From contig NZ_PEDM01000026.1 of assembly GCF_002742685.1 (NCBI RefSeq), positions 1 to 40,482 on the forward strand: a stretch of DNA of 40,482 nt, read 5' to 3'. Shown here in pieces: positions 1-10,343 of the stretch. This DNA comes from Anoxybacillus flavithermus. Lineage in GTDB: Bacteria > Bacillota > Bacilli > Bacillales > Anoxybacillaceae. How positions within the stretch are numbered: the first letter of the stretch is position 1; each line of letters starts with the position of its first letter. The notes beneath the pieces were generated by a model. It did not search any database, had not been told where the DNA came from, and worked only from the letters and a program-made list of their open reading frames with translations. The position numbers were made by a program, and so were the translations under genes.

Positions 1-55
1 TATTAGGCACGCCGCCAGCGTTCGTCCTGAGCCAGGATCAAACTCTCCATAGAAA
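1..55 (-). rRNA. rrs: 16S rRNA, 5' end only (partial)
   Basis: On the minus strand this reads as the universal start of bacterial 16S rRNA, including GAGTTTGATCCTGGCTCAGG and the GACGAACGCTGGCGGC block that follows. Only the first ~55 nt are inside the window; the gene continues past base 1. The mature 5' end is placed near 51-55 by analogy with Bacillus. It lies downstream of lysS, as in B. subtilis, where an rrn operon follows lysS. Confidence 0.95.
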
Positions 56-128
56 AGTTATCCTTAGCTTCTTTACGCTTTTCGCTTCGTTCAGTTTTCA
101 AGGAACATCTTGTCGCCTTTGAAGCGAC
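56..128 (-). other. rrn leader (pre-16S spacer)
   Basis: Transcribed leader between the inferred rrn start site and mature 16S rRNA. It contains the stretch GTTCCTTGAAAACTGAACG, which is typical of Bacillaceae rrn leaders and spacers, and a small hairpin (GTCGC/GCGAC). Such segments normally carry RNase III processing signals; that role is inferred. Confidence 0.6.
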
Positions 129-134
129 TTTTTT

Positions 135-163
135 AATATAACATTTACTTTTTTTCTTGTCAA
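135..163 (-). promoter_or_regulatory. rrn P2-like sigma-A promoter
   Basis: The minus strand shows TTGACA (163-158), a 17-bp spacer and TATATT (140-135), with A/T-rich DNA upstream that could act as an UP element. It sits about 80 bp before 16S rRNA, which fits the core rrn promoter. This is near consensus. Confidence 0.8.
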
Positions 164-216
164 CAACTTTTTTTATTTTTTATTTTCACATGTTACCTTT
201 AATACGGACGTTTAGT

Positions 217-246
217 AATATATCACATTTCATCATCTTTAAGCAA
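217..246 (-). promoter_or_regulatory. possible rrn P1 promoter
   Basis: A second minus-strand match upstream of the strong one: TTGCTT (246-241), 18-bp spacer, TATATT (222-217). Tandem P1/P2 promoters are usual for Bacillus rrn operons. The -35 match is only moderate. Confidence 0.4.
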
Positions 247-266
247 GATGTTTTTTTTATTTTTTT

Positions 267-309
267 AAGAAAAACTGAGTAAGGAAAAACACCTCACTCA
301 GTTTTTCTT
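267..309 (-). terminator. lysS intrinsic terminator
   Basis: A 14-bp perfect inverted repeat (267-280 with 296-309) lies 7 bp after the lysS stop. The 3' arm on the minus strand ends in a U-rich TTTTTCTT. It separates lysS from the rrn promoters, and the A-rich 5' arm would also let it work in the opposite direction. Confidence 0.85.
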
Positions 310-315
310 TTAAAA

Positions 316-1806
<1,491 letters not shown>

Positions 1807-1836
1807 TCACTCCAATAACCGTTTATTTTTCAAGAA

Positions 1837-1865
1837 ATACTGCCAGCATAAACTGCTGACAGTAT
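1837..1865 (-). terminator. hairpin after dusB (weak terminator)
   Basis: A 12-bp inverted repeat with one G-U pair (1837-1848 with 1854-1865, 5-nt loop) begins just past the dusB stop. The following minus-strand bases (TTCTTGAAAAATAAA) are only partly U-rich, so read-through into lysS is plausible. Confidence 0.5.
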
Positions 1866-1868
1866 GTT

Positions 1869-2870
1869 TTATGATTCTATTGCAACATGATGTTCTTTTG
1901 ATTCAACTTCTTCAACAAAATTCATAAGCAACGTTACAAGTTCATCACGTGTCTGACATTCATTTATCGCATTGCGAACTTTGGCATTTCCACGAATGCC
2001 TTTTAAATACCATGCCGCGTGTTTACGCATCTCTTTTACAGCGATATATTCATTTTTTAAAGCAATTAAACGATCCAAATGCAAAATACACACTTCGATT
2101 TTTTCACGCACAGACGGTTCTGGGATGAGCTCGCCTGTTTCTAGATAACGAACGGTACGATAGATCATCCATGGATTACCGAGGGCAGCACGCCCAATCA
2201 TCACGCCATCGACACCTGTTTGTTCTAACATTCGTTTTGCATCTTGAGGGGTCTGTACATCACCGTTACCGATAACAGGAATACGAACCGCTTCTTTTAC
2301 TTGTTTAATGACGTTCCAGTCTGCTTTTCCTTCATACATTTGTACGCGCGTTCGTCCATGAACAGCAACTGCTTGTCCGCCTGCCCGTTCTACTGCCTGA
2401 GCATTTTCAACAGCATAAATATGATTTTCATCCCAACCGATTCGCATTTTTACCGTCACTGGCTTCTCTACCGCATCGACGACTGCTGCTACCATATCGT
2501 AAATTTTATTTGGATCTAATAGCCATTTTGCCCCTGCATCACATTTTGTAATTTTCGGTACGGGGCACCCCATATTAATATCGATGATGTCGGCGTTTGT
2601 ATGTTGATCTACATATTTAGCTGCTTGTACAAGCGTTTCTTTTTCTCCACCAAAAATTTGTAAGCTTAATGGCTTTTCACGTTCATCAATATAAAGCATG
2701 CCCATCGTTTTTGGATTATTAAATAAAATGGCTTTGTCGCTTACCATCTCGGCACAGACAAGTCCAGCACCGAACTCTTTTACAGTTAGACGAAAAGCCG
2801 AATTACATACTCCCGCCATCGGTGCAAGCACAACAGGGTTATTGATTTGTACATTCCCGATTTTAAACAT
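1869..2870 (-). CDS. dusB: tRNA-dihydrouridine synthase DusB (YacF)
   Basis: FMN-dependent reduction of uridine to dihydrouridine in tRNA. The TIM-barrel N-terminus has LAPMAGVCNSAFR. The catalytic cysteine sits in NMGCPVPK at about residue 102, and the flavin-phosphate region reads GNGDV and MIGRAALGNPW. The chosen ATG at 2870 gives 333 residues and has AGGAGGG upstream. A longer in-frame reading to 2930 adds a low-complexity extension and is rejected. Its ATG overlaps the folK stop by one base (TAATG), so it is translationally coupled as the last gene of the folate operon. Confidence 0.93.
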   Translation of the reverse strand: MFKIGNVQINNPVVLAPMAGVCNSAFRLTVKEFGAGLVCAEMVSDKAILFNNPKTMGMLYIDEREKPLSLQIFGGEKETLVQAAKYVDQHTNADIIDINMGCPVPKITKCDAGAKWLLDPNKIYDMVAAVVDAVEKPVTVKMRIGWDENHIYAVENAQAVERAGGQAVAVHGRTRVQMYEGKADWNVIKQVKEAVRIPVIGNGDVQTPQDAKRMLEQTGVDGVMIGRAALGNPWMIYRTVRYLETGELIPEPSVREKIEVCILHLDRLIALKNEYIAVKEMRKHAAWYLKGIRGNAKVRNAINECQTRDELVTLLMNFVEEVESKEHHVAIES

Positions 2871-3406
2871 TAAACTCCCTCCTTTCTTGAAAGCATAAAC
2901 AGTTCCGCCACCGCTTCCCGACTCTTCCATATACGAACTCCTTGATCCGATAACTGTTCAACATACGAACGTAAAGGACGTTGAACAGATGGAATAATTA
3001 AAGATTCATCTATTTCAAACAACGGGATGAGTACAAACGCCCGTTCAAGCATACGCGGATGTGGAATAATAAGTTGCTCTGTTTCAATATTTTCATGATT
3101 ATATAGCAAAATGTCAAGGTCTAACGTCCGCGGTCCCCAATGAACTTCTCGCTTGCGGCCAAACTGTTGTTCAATGTCCATCGTAGCGGCCAACAAAGCA
3201 AATGGAGATAACGATGTAGCCACCTTTACAACCATATTTAAAAAACAAGCTTGCTTGACATATCCGACCGGATCTGTTTCATAAATTGAGGATGTCGCTA
3301 AAACGGAAATGCATGTATGGTCATTTAACGCCATAACCCCTTTGAGCAAATAATCAAAACGATCCTCTATATTTGAACCTAATGAAATATAAGAAATATA
3401 TTCCAT
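2870..3406 (-). CDS. folK: 2-amino-4-hydroxy-6-hydroxymethyldihydropteridine pyrophosphokinase
   Basis: Transfers pyrophosphate from ATP to 6-hydroxymethyl-dihydropterin, just before dihydropteroate synthase acts. 178 residues. The N-terminal YISLGSNIEDR and the HPPK signature GPRTLDLDILLYN (about 91-103) are intact. The start at 3406 is preferred over an in-frame extension to 3448 because it aligns with the family start and has GAGAGGA upstream. It begins 4 nt after folB and overlaps dusB by one base. In B. subtilis a small gene, yazB, lies between folK and dusB; there is no room for it here. Confidence 0.95.
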   Translation of the reverse strand: MEYISYISLGSNIEDRFDYLLKGVMALNDHTCISVLATSSIYETDPVGYVKQACFLNMVVKVATSLSPFALLAATMDIEQQFGRKREVHWGPRTLDLDILLYNHENIETEQLIIPHPRMLERAFVLIPLFEIDESLIIPSVQRPLRSYVEQLSDQGVRIWKSREAVAELFMLSRKEGV

Positions 3407-3410
3407 TTTA

Positions 3411-3773
3411 TTAACGTCCTCTCGTAATTTCAACCGCCACATATGCATAGTGACCTTTAATCGGCGGATTCGGCTTTGTTACTTTGACAGTGCACGATGA
3501 CACCGTTGCATACGCGGATAAAACTTGCTCAGCAATGCGTTCCGCCACTGCCTCAATTAATTTAAACGGCTTTCCTTCTACAATATTTTGACATATGTCG
3601 TATATATGTGCATAGTTCACTGTTTCATTTAAATCGTCAGTTATACCGGCTTGTTTTAAATTTGTTTCAATAATGACATCAACATAAAAACGTTGACCGA
3701 GTTTATTTTCCTCTGGAAATACTCCATGATACCCATAAAACTCCATCTGCTGAACGTAAATTTTATCGCGCAT
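3411..3773 (-). CDS. folB: Dihydroneopterin aldolase
   Basis: Converts 7,8-dihydroneopterin to 6-hydroxymethyl-dihydropterin and glycolaldehyde. 120 residues, usual for the family. Visible features are FYGYHGVFPEENKLGQ near the N-terminus, which holds the conserved glutamate region, and KPNPPIKGHYAYVAVE near the C-terminus with the conserved lysine. The ATG at 3773 has a GGGGGGAG site upstream and starts inside the end of folP (11-nt overlap), indicating coupling. Confidence 0.95.
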   Translation of the reverse strand: MRDKIYVQQMEFYGYHGVFPEENKLGQRFYVDVIIETNLKQAGITDDLNETVNYAHIYDICQNIVEGKPFKLIEAVAERIAEQVLSAYATVSSCTVKVTKPNPPIKGHYAYVAVEITRGR

Positions 3774-4596
3774 ACACTCCCCCCTTTCCAAGCATCGCAT
3801 CCATCATTTTAGCCATTCTGGCCATTGGTAAAACATCGTGCACACGAACGATGTGAGCCCCCTTTGCAATACCGAGGCAAACCGTCGCTCCCGTTCCCTC
3901 TAATCGATCATGTACCGGCAAATCAAGTACATGCCCGATAAATGATTTTCGCGATGTCCCTAACAAAATGGGATAACGAAGAACCGCAAGTTCATCTAGC
4001 CGACGCATTACTTCCAAATTATGTTCCACTGTTTTAGCAAACCCGATACCTGGATCAATAATAATTTGCTCATCTTTCACACCTGCTCGTTTGACTATAT
4101 GGATACTTTCTTTTAAATCGTTAATCATATTCGAAATGAGATCTTTATAATGGCGATCGTGGCGATTATGCATTAATACAATAGGTACACCATAGTCAGC
4201 AGCTACTTGAGCCATGTTGGAATCTGCCTTGGCTCCCCAAACGTCATTAATCATTGTCGCTCCAGCTTCGATGGCTTGTTTAGCTACTTCCGCCTTATAC
4301 GTATCAATCGAAATTGGCACATCCACTGCCTTAGCAACTGCCTCTACAATTGGAATGACGCGACGCAACTCCTCTTCAAGGGATACTTTTTCAGCTCCAG
4401 GACGAGTCGACTCCCCCCCAATATCAATGATATGCGCTCCTTCGGCTACAAGTTGCTTTGCACGTTCAACCGCCTGCTCTACATGATTATACTTTCCCCC
4501 ATCCGAAAAAGAGTCGGGGGTTGCATTTAAAATACCCATAATGACCGTTTGCTTTCGCAAATCCAACTTATGCTTTCCGCAATATATAACATGCAT
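3763..4596 (-). CDS. folP: Dihydropteroate synthase
   Basis: Joins p-aminobenzoate to the pterin pyrophosphate; this is the sulfonamide target. The TIM-barrel motifs are all present: GILNATPDSFSDGG (about 21-34), GGESTRPGA, NDVWGAK and LLGTSRKSFIG. ATG at 4596 overlaps the pabC stop in TGATG. A TTG one codon upstream (4599) has slightly better spacing from AAAGGAT and cannot be excluded. 277 residues. Its product feeds dihydrofolate synthesis with the neighbouring pab and fol genes. Confidence 0.96.
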   Translation of the reverse strand: MHVIYCGKHKLDLRKQTVIMGILNATPDSFSDGGKYNHVEQAVERAKQLVAEGAHIIDIGGESTRPGAEKVSLEEELRRVIPIVEAVAKAVDVPISIDTYKAEVAKQAIEAGATMINDVWGAKADSNMAQVAADYGVPIVLMHNRHDRHYKDLISNMINDLKESIHIVKRAGVKDEQIIIDPGIGFAKTVEHNLEVMRRLDELAVLRYPILLGTSRKSFIGHVLDLPVHDRLEGTGATVCLGIAKGAHIVRVHDVLPMARMAKMMDAMLGKGGVYAR

Positions 4597-5465
4597 CAAT
4601 TAACGTACCCATCCTTTCTTTCATACCTTGTCCATAAATGTGTGGTAAAAGAGGCATATGCGCGTTGGAGACGGCTCGTCATTTCCCCGCATTTCCCGGG
4701 ATATACATCGTCATCTAACCGACAAACCGACACGATTTCTTGAATGGAGTTTGTTAAAAATATTTCATCTGCTTCTTTCAGTTGTTGTAGCGAGTAAAAT
4801 CCCTCTTTCACACGAACACCCCACGAGCGCAACAAATCGATCACAAACAATCGCGTTATACCGTTTAAAATACCTGTTTCCACTGAAGGAGTATACACGA
4901 TACCGTCTTTTAACCAAAAAATGTTGGACACAATTCCTTCTGCTATAAACCCTTCTTTTGTAAGGAAAATACCTTCTACATTTGGGTAATGCCCAACTTC
5001 TTGTTTACCTAAAATATTGTTTAAATAATGATGGGACTTTAAACGAATCGGGCCTTCCGGTGTATTTCGTCTCACTTGTAATATTTTACATACTTTTTCT
5101 TCTGAAAACGTTGGGATCGGCTTCATATACATAATAATTGTCGGATTTGTATACGGTTCTACTTGCAGTCCAACGTCTCCGATTCCAGCAGATATATTTA
5201 AGCGTACATACGCATCGCGATAACCGTTCGCCTTTAACAACTGGAAAAGAATTTGCAACACATCATTTCGAGTGATAGAACATGAAATATTTAGCATATT
5301 AAGCCCGCTTTGAAGACGCGTTAAATGGTCGTCAAGTAAAAACGGATGTCCATCGTATACACGAAACGTTTCAAACACTCCAAGTCCATACATAAACCCG
5401 TGATCAAATGGGGAGATGAGGGCATCTTCCTTCTTTACGACTTGTCCATTCACATAAACAAACAT
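4596..5465 (-). CDS. pabC: Aminodeoxychorismate lyase (PLP fold type IV)
   Basis: Releases pyruvate from 4-amino-4-deoxychorismate to give p-aminobenzoate. 289 residues. The N-terminus has the branched-chain-aminotransferase-like DHGFMYGLGVFET. The PLP lysine is probably K143 in RLKSHHYLNN, and TNSIQEI near the C-terminus fits the cofactor site. It sits between pabA and folP, which fixes the assignment over other class IV aminotransferases. An 11-nt gap separates it from pabA. Confidence 0.93.
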   Translation of the reverse strand: MFVYVNGQVVKKEDALISPFDHGFMYGLGVFETFRVYDGHPFLLDDHLTRLQSGLNMLNISCSITRNDVLQILFQLLKANGYRDAYVRLNISAGIGDVGLQVEPYTNPTIIMYMKPIPTFSEEKVCKILQVRRNTPEGPIRLKSHHYLNNILGKQEVGHYPNVEGIFLTKEGFIAEGIVSNIFWLKDGIVYTPSVETGILNGITRLFVIDLLRSWGVRVKEGFYSLQQLKEADEIFLTNSIQEIVSVCRLDDDVYPGKCGEMTSRLQRAYASFTTHLWTRYERKDGYVN

Positions 5466-5476
5466 ACGACATCACT

Positions 5477-6046
5477 TTATCTATATAATGTAATAAAATT
5501 TTTAAGTATTTCTAAACCATGCTCAGTCATAATCGACTCAGGATGAAATTGAACCCCTTCAATCGGCAATGTTTTATGGCGAATAGCCATAATCTCCCCT
5601 TCTTCTGTCCATGCAGAAATTTCAAAGCAATCTGGCAACGTCTCTTTTTTTACAATTAACGAGTGATAACGCGTAGCAGTAAACGGATTAGGAATATGAG
5701 TAAAGATCGTTTGTCCGTCATGAAAAATTAATGATGTTTTGCCGTGCATTAAACGTTCGGCGCGCACAACTTCCCCACCAAACACTTGTGCAATCGACTG
5801 ATGACCAAGACAAACACCAAAAATCGGTATTTTCCCTGCGAAATATTCAATAGCTTCCATGCTAATACCCGCTTCGTTCGGACTGCACGGGCCGGGTGAA
5901 ATCATTAAAAAATGCGGTTGAAGTTGTTCAATTTGAGCAATCGTTACTTCATCGTTTCGTTTAACGATTAATTCTTCCCCTAATTGCCCTAAATATTGAA
6001 CGAGGTTATACGTAAACGAATCATAGTTATCAATCATTAAAATCAT
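5477..6046 (-). CDS. pabA: Aminodeoxychorismate/anthranilate synthase glutaminase subunit
   Basis: Class I glutamine amidotransferase supplying ammonia to PabB. 189 residues. The triad is complete: C79 in [10 protein letters not shown]168 and E170 in QFHPES. The oxyanion-type motif [11 protein letters not shown] is also present. In B. subtilis this subunit serves both the folate and tryptophan pathways; whether it does so here cannot be seen. ATG at 6046 has GAGGTGAG upstream and begins 5 nt after pabB ends; an in-frame extension into pabB is rejected. Confidence 0.95.
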   Translation of the reverse strand: MILMIDNYDSFTYNLVQYLGQLGEELIVKRNDEVTIAQIEQLQPHFLMISPGPCSPNEAGISMEAIEYFAGKIPIFGVCLGHQSIAQVFGGEVVRAERLMHGKTSLIFHDGQTIFTHIPNPFTATRYHSLIVKKETLPDCFEISAWTEEGEIMAIRHKTLPIEGVQFHPESIMTEHGLEILKNFITLYR

Positions 6047-6051
6047 TTTGC

Positions 6052-7476
6052 TCACCTCATGCTTAATTGTACATACTCTTCTTCGCTCAACTCTTTTGCT
6101 TTCCATAAAGCAAATGCTTTTTTTAAACATTCTTTATATTCATGTTCTGGTTGAGAATCAATAACGATTCCTGCCCCCGCCTGTACATAGGCAAGACCAT
6201 CTTTCGCAATCATCGTTCGAATCGCAATGTTTAACTCCATATCGCCGTTAAATCCGATCCAGCCAATGGAACCTGTGTAAACACCACGTCGAACTGGCTC
6301 TAGTTCTTCAATAATTTCCATTGTTCGTACTTTTGGTGCCCCTGTAATCGTTCCACCTGGAAACACAGCTGATATCACATCGAATGCGTCTTTACCTTCT
6401 TCAATTCGTCCAGAAACGTGAGAGACGAGATGCATGACATGGGAATATTTTTCAATGACCATAAACTCGTCCACATGTACCGTTCCGTATGCACATACAC
6501 GTCCAAGATCGTTCCGCTCTAGGTCAACAAGCATTAAATGTTCCGCTCGCTCTTTTTCGTTTGCTAATAATGACTGAGCGATTTGTTCATCTTCTTGAAT
6601 CGTTTTACCACGTGAACGCGTTCCTGCAATCGGACGCGTACTTACATACTCACCTTTCTTTTTCACAAGTAGCTCGGGTGAACCGCTTACGATTTGAAAT
6701 TCTGGGAAATGCATATAAGCCATATACGGCGATGGATTTAATGTGCGTAATTTTTCATAAATCGCAAACGGGTGTGTAAGTAATCGTTTCGATTGTCGTA
6801 CAGACAAGTTCACTTGAAAGACATCACCTTGGGCAATATACGCACGCACTTTTTCGACAGCTTCCATAAACTGCTCTTCGTCCATTGAAACTGTTTCTTC
6901 TTTTTCGTAGTTCGGAATAAACGGACGGGAAACGTCCGAAAAGTCCGTTGTCCATAGTTGCTCATATCGCGCAAGACGTTCACGTGCTTGTTGTTCTTCT
7001 CCTTCTACATAATGAGTAATAAAATAAAGGGAAGATTCATGATGATCATATACGAACACGTCATCAAATATTAAAAAATACAAATCCGGCATATTTAAAT
7101 CGTCACATGCGATGGATGGAAGATTTTCAATATAACGAGCGCAATCGTAACTGATGTAGCCAATGGCCCCCCCTTGAAAATCGGGTCCTTCTTCTAACTT
7201 GTCTGTTTTCCATTGATTGAACCATTTTTTTAACGATTGCAATATATTCCCTTCAAATGTCTCGGTACGATGCTTTTGCCATACCGTCAGTTTGTCGTCT
7301 TTACCGATAACTACTGCAAACGGTTGTAAACCGACTATGCTATATCGGCCATCTCGCCCGCTTTCAAGCAAAGCATGATGCAACTGTTGTCGCGACAATG
7401 CTTTATATTGCGAAAACCAATCTTGTTGTGTGTATGCGATCTTTTTAATCATTGTTCGTCGCTTTTGCTTGTTCAA
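6052..7476 (-). CDS. pabB: Aminodeoxychorismate synthase component I
   Basis: Aminates chorismate using PabA-derived ammonia. 474 residues. Chorismate-binding motifs include [30 protein letters not shown] and [15 protein letters not shown]. The likely start is TTG at 7476, with GAGGGGGG 6-7 nt upstream; an ATG eight codons inside has no comparable SD site. It is the first gene of the pab-fol operon. No strong promoter is obvious in the 64 bp after the cysK terminator (the best -10 is TACAAT without a good -35). Confidence 0.94.
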   Translation of the reverse strand: MNKQKRRTMIKKIAYTQQDWFSQYKALSRQQLHHALLESGRDGRYSIVGLQPFAVVIGKDDKLTVWQKHRTETFEGNILQSLKKWFNQWKTDKLEEGPDFQGGAIGYISYDCARYIENLPSIACDDLNMPDLYFLIFDDVFVYDHHESSLYFITHYVEGEEQQARERLARYEQLWTTDFSDVSRPFIPNYEKEETVSMDEEQFMEAVEKVRAYIAQGDVFQVNLSVRQSKRLLTHPFAIYEKLRTLNPSPYMAYMHFPEFQIVSGSPELLVKKKGEYVSTRPIAGTRSRGKTIQEDEQIAQSLLANEKERAEHLMLVDLERNDLGRVCAYGTVHVDEFMVIEKYSHVMHLVSHVSGRIEEGKDAFDVISAVFPGGTITGAPKVRTMEIIEELEPVRRGVYTGSIGWIGFNGDMELNIAIRTMIAKDGLAYVQAGAGIVIDSQPEHEYKECLKKAFALWKAKELSEEEYVQLSMR

Positions 7477-7540
7477 AGATGTCCCCCCTCTTCATCAATC
7501 CATACGCTTATTGTACAACGAACATATAGAAACAATCACG

Positions 7541-7574
7541 AAAAAAAATTCGGCAAGAACGCCCTTGCCGAATT
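7541..7574 (-). terminator. cysK terminator
   Basis: Perfect 11-bp stem (7547-7557 with 7564-7574), 6-nt loop, then eight T residues on the minus strand. The cysK TAA stop lies in the first arm. It separates cysK from the pab-fol operon. Confidence 0.93.
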
Positions 7575-8499
7575 ATTCTTCAAACTGATATAGTGGTGTG
7601 CTCAAATAACGTTCACCGTTACTTGGAATAATTGCTAACACTTTCTTTCCTTTTCCTAATTTTTTCGCCACTTGCAACGCGACATGAATCGCTGCACCAG
7701 ATGAAATACCTCCTAAAATACCTTCTTGGCGAGCAGCTAGACGTGCGGCAGCAAATGCTTCTTCTGTCTTTACAGTGACGACTTCATCATAAATGGATGT
7801 ATTTAAAATATCAGGAACAAAGCCAGCTCCAATTCCTTGGATTTTATGTGGCCCCGGCTTTCCACCAGAAAGTACAGGAGAGTCGGCTGGTTCAACGGCA
7901 TAAATTTTAATGTTTGGATATGCTTGACGCAACACTTCCCCAGCTCCTGTAATGGTTCCACCCGTTCCAATCCCAGCTACAAATGCATCTAGTTGATCAC
8001 CCATTTGCTCAACGATTTCTTTTCCTGTTGTTAAACGATGCACTTCAGGGTTTGCTTCGTTTTTAAATTGTTGGGGCATAAAATAGCCATGCTCTTGTGC
8101 GAGCTGTTCTGCTTTTTGAATCGCTCCACGCATTCCTTCGCTTCCTGGCGTTAAAACAAGCTCTGCCCCATAAGCACGAAGTAAATTGCGACGCTCTAAA
8201 CTCATCGTATCAGGCATAACGAAAATGGCTTTATATCCTTTTGCAGCAGCAACCATTGCCAAACCAATTCCCGTATTTCCGCTTGTCGGTTCAATGATCG
8301 TGTCACCAGGCTGAATTTTTCCTGCTTTCTCGGCTGCTTCAATCATTGCCAATGCAATGCGGTCTTTCACGCTGCTTCCTGGGTTCATAAACTCCAGCTT
8401 TAAATACACGTCTGCACTATTTTCATCAATGATGCGATTTAACTTTACTACCGGTGTTTGACCAATTAACTCTGTAATAGATTGTACTACACGTGCCAT
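7573..8499 (-). CDS. cysK: Cysteine synthase A (O-acetylserine sulfhydrylase)
   Basis: PLP enzyme making cysteine from O-acetylserine and sulfide. 308 residues, the same as the B. subtilis enzyme. The PLP lysine is K45 in GSSVKDRIA, the substrate loop is [10 protein letters not shown], and the phosphate-binding glycine loop is [11 protein letters not shown] at 8499 has AGAGGTGG upstream; a GTG three codons earlier overlaps that SD and is less likely. A B. subtilis-type foldase gene, yacD, expected between hslO and cysK, is absent. Confidence 0.96.
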   Translation of the reverse strand: MARVVQSITELIGQTPVVKLNRIIDENSADVYLKLEFMNPGSSVKDRIALAMIEAAEKAGKIQPGDTIIEPTSGNTGIGLAMVAAAKGYKAIFVMPDTMSLERRNLLRAYGAELVLTPGSEGMRGAIQKAEQLAQEHGYFMPQQFKNEANPEVHRLTTGKEIVEQMGDQLDAFVAGIGTGGTITGAGEVLRQAYPNIKIYAVEPADSPVLSGGKPGPHKIQGIGAGFVPDILNTSIYDEVVTVKTEEAFAAARLAARQEGILGGISSGAAIHVALQVAKKLGKGKKVLAIIPSNGERYLSTPLYQFEE

Positions 8500-8543
8500 T
8501 TCATCCACCTCTAATCCCGAGTATTTTTATAGAATTTGTAACC

Positions 8544-8572
8544 AATTTATCAGTTATTTTCGAAATTGTCAA
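8544..8572 (-). promoter_or_regulatory. probable cysK sigma-A promoter
   Basis: TTGACA (8572-8567), 17-bp spacer, TAAATT (8549-8544), placed between the hslO stop and cysK. The -35 is perfect and the -10 moderate. CymR control of cysK is known in B. subtilis, but I cannot define an operator here with confidence. Confidence 0.55.
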
Positions 8573-8576
8573 TCAT

Positions 8577-9464
8577 TTATTTTTGTTTTGCCAACTTTTT
8601 TAATTCTTCAAGATCTTCAGCTGAGAATGTATATGTTTCATTACAGAAATGACAAGACGCCTCGGCTTTTCCTTCTTCATCAATCATTTGTTGAATTTCT
8701 TCTGCCCCTAAACTAACAATGGCATCTGCTACTCGCTCACGTGAACAACGACAAGCGAATGACACAGGCATCGTTTCAAGAATTTTTACATTTTGTTCCC
8801 CACCGAGCAATGCATATAAAATTTGTTCCGGTGTTAAGCCACTTTCAATCATTTTTGAGATCGGTGGAATGGTAGCTAAATTTTTTTCAATGTCGGCAAT
8901 TGTTTTTTCTTCTGTGCCCGGCATAAGTTGCAAAATAAAACCACCAGCCGCCAATATCGTATGATCCGGATTGACTAGCACACCAACCCCAACTGATGAT
9001 GGCGTCTGTTCAGAAGAAACGAAATAGTATGTAAAATCTTCACCAAGCTCCCCAGATACGAGCGGAACTTGTCCTGTGAAATAGTCACGCAATCCTAAGT
9101 CTTTTACAACAGTTAACGTTCCATTTGTCCCAACTGCTCGAGCGACATCGAGCTTCCCATTCGCATTCAATTCAAAATGAACATGTGGATTGGATACGTA
9201 ACCGCGAACATGTCCTTTGGCGTTACTATCAACGAGAATGTGCCCAATAGGTCCGCCACCTTCAATTTTAATTGTAATTTGGCTATCTCCTTTTAACATC
9301 GCTCCCATCATCACACCCGCTGTCATCGCACGACCTAATGCTGCAGACGCTGTTGGCCACGTTTGATGTCTTCGCTGCGCTTCCTGTACCGTTTCTGTTG
9401 TGCGCACCGCATATGCACGCACTTGACCATCATACGCTAGCGCTTTTACTAAATAATCTGCCAT
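8577..9464 (-). CDS. hslO: Redox-regulated chaperone Hsp33
   Basis: Holdase chaperone activated by oxidation in the cytoplasm. 295 residues. The zinc/redox switch is complete near the C-terminus: C238-x-C240 and C271-x-x-C274. The N-terminus [17 protein letters not shown] matches the family. ATG at 9464 lies 8 nt from AAGGTGAG; an upstream GTG overlaps that SD and is rejected. It starts 5 nt after coaX ends, so the two are co-transcribed. Confidence 0.96.
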   Translation of the reverse strand: MADYLVKALAYDGQVRAYAVRTTETVQEAQRRHQTWPTASAALGRAMTAGVMMGAMLKGDSQITIKIEGGGPIGHILVDSNAKGHVRGYVSNPHVHFELNANGKLDVARAVGTNGTLTVVKDLGLRDYFTGQVPLVSGELGEDFTYYFVSSEQTPSSVGVGVLVNPDHTILAAGGFILQLMPGTEEKTIADIEKNLATIPPISKMIESGLTPEQILYALLGGEQNVKILETMPVSFACRCSRERVADAIVSLGAEEIQQMIDEEGKAEASCHFCNETYTFSAEDLEELKKLAKQK

Positions 9465-9469
9465 CGTTG

Positions 9470-10243
9470 TCACTCACCTTTCTTGTTTCGCTCATATAAC
9501 AATTGTAATCCTTTTAGCGTTAAAAACGGATCAACAATATCAATCACATTCGATTCATGGGCAATTAAAGATGCTAACCCACCTGTTGCAATGACCTTTG
9601 GAGGAACGGCACTTTTTTCTTTCATTCGTGACACAATTCCTTCCACTTGTCCAACATATCCATATAAAATTCCTGCTTGCATCGCACTCACTGTATTTTT
9701 TCCAATAATGTCATCTGGACGGACTATTTCAATACGCGGAAGTTTAGCGGCTCGAGAGTAAAGCGCTTCCGTAGAAATCGTAATCCCTGGCGCAATAGCC
9801 CCTCCCATATATTGCTTATGTTCGTTAATATAGCAGTACGTTGTCGCAGTACCGAAATCGACAATAATGAGCGGTGCGCCATACAAATGAATGCCTGCTA
9901 CCGCATTAACGATTCGGTCCGCCCCGACTTCTTTTGGGTTGTCGTACTTAATGTTCAACCCCGTTTTAATGCCAGGACCTACAATGAGCGGTTTAATATG
10001 AAAATATTTTTTACACATGCGCTCTAATGCAAACATAATCGGTGGAACAACAGAAGAAATAATAATGCCGTCAATATCAGAAAAACGCAATCCGACATCT
10101 TGCAATAACATTTTCACGATCATTCCGTATTCATCTTCTGTTTTGCTTCGACTCGTTTCAATGCGCCAATGAAACTTGAGCTCATCGCCATCATACACAC
10201 CTAATACCGTATTCGTGTTTCCAACGTCTAATACAAAAATCAT
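9470..10243 (-). CDS. coaX: Type III pantothenate kinase
   Basis: Phosphorylates pantothenate, the first step of CoA synthesis. The ASKHA-fold motifs are the N-terminal [36 protein letters not shown] and GGAIAPGI. 257 residues with ATG at 10243; a GTG immediately upstream is an alternative. GGGGATGAG lies upstream. It follows the ftsH terminator, so it probably has its own promoter; a TATGAT is visible but no convincing -35. Confidence 0.95.
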   Translation of the reverse strand: MIFVLDVGNTNTVLGVYDGDELKFHWRIETSRSKTEDEYGMIVKMLLQDVGLRFSDIDGIIISSVVPPIMFALERMCKKYFHIKPLIVGPGIKTGLNIKYDNPKEVGADRIVNAVAGIHLYGAPLIIVDFGTATTYCYINEHKQYMGGAIAPGITISTEALYSRAAKLPRIEIVRPDDIIGKNTVSAMQAGILYGYVGQVEGIVSRMKEKSAVPPKVIATGGLASLIAHESNVIDIVDPFLTLKGLQLLYERNKKGE

Positions 10244-10310
10244 CACTCATCCCCACTTTTTCACAATTTGTTCCTTTTTTCATCATATCATAATCGCTTA
10301 ACCCGACGGT

Positions 10311-10342
10311 AAAAAAAGATGCCTCTTATAAAAAGAGACACC
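10311..10342 (-). terminator. ftsH terminator
   Basis: Ten-bp stem with two G-U pairs (10318-10327 with 10333-10342), 5-nt loop, followed on the minus strand by seven T residues, directly after the ftsH stop. Confidence 0.88.
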
Positions 10343-10343
10343 T

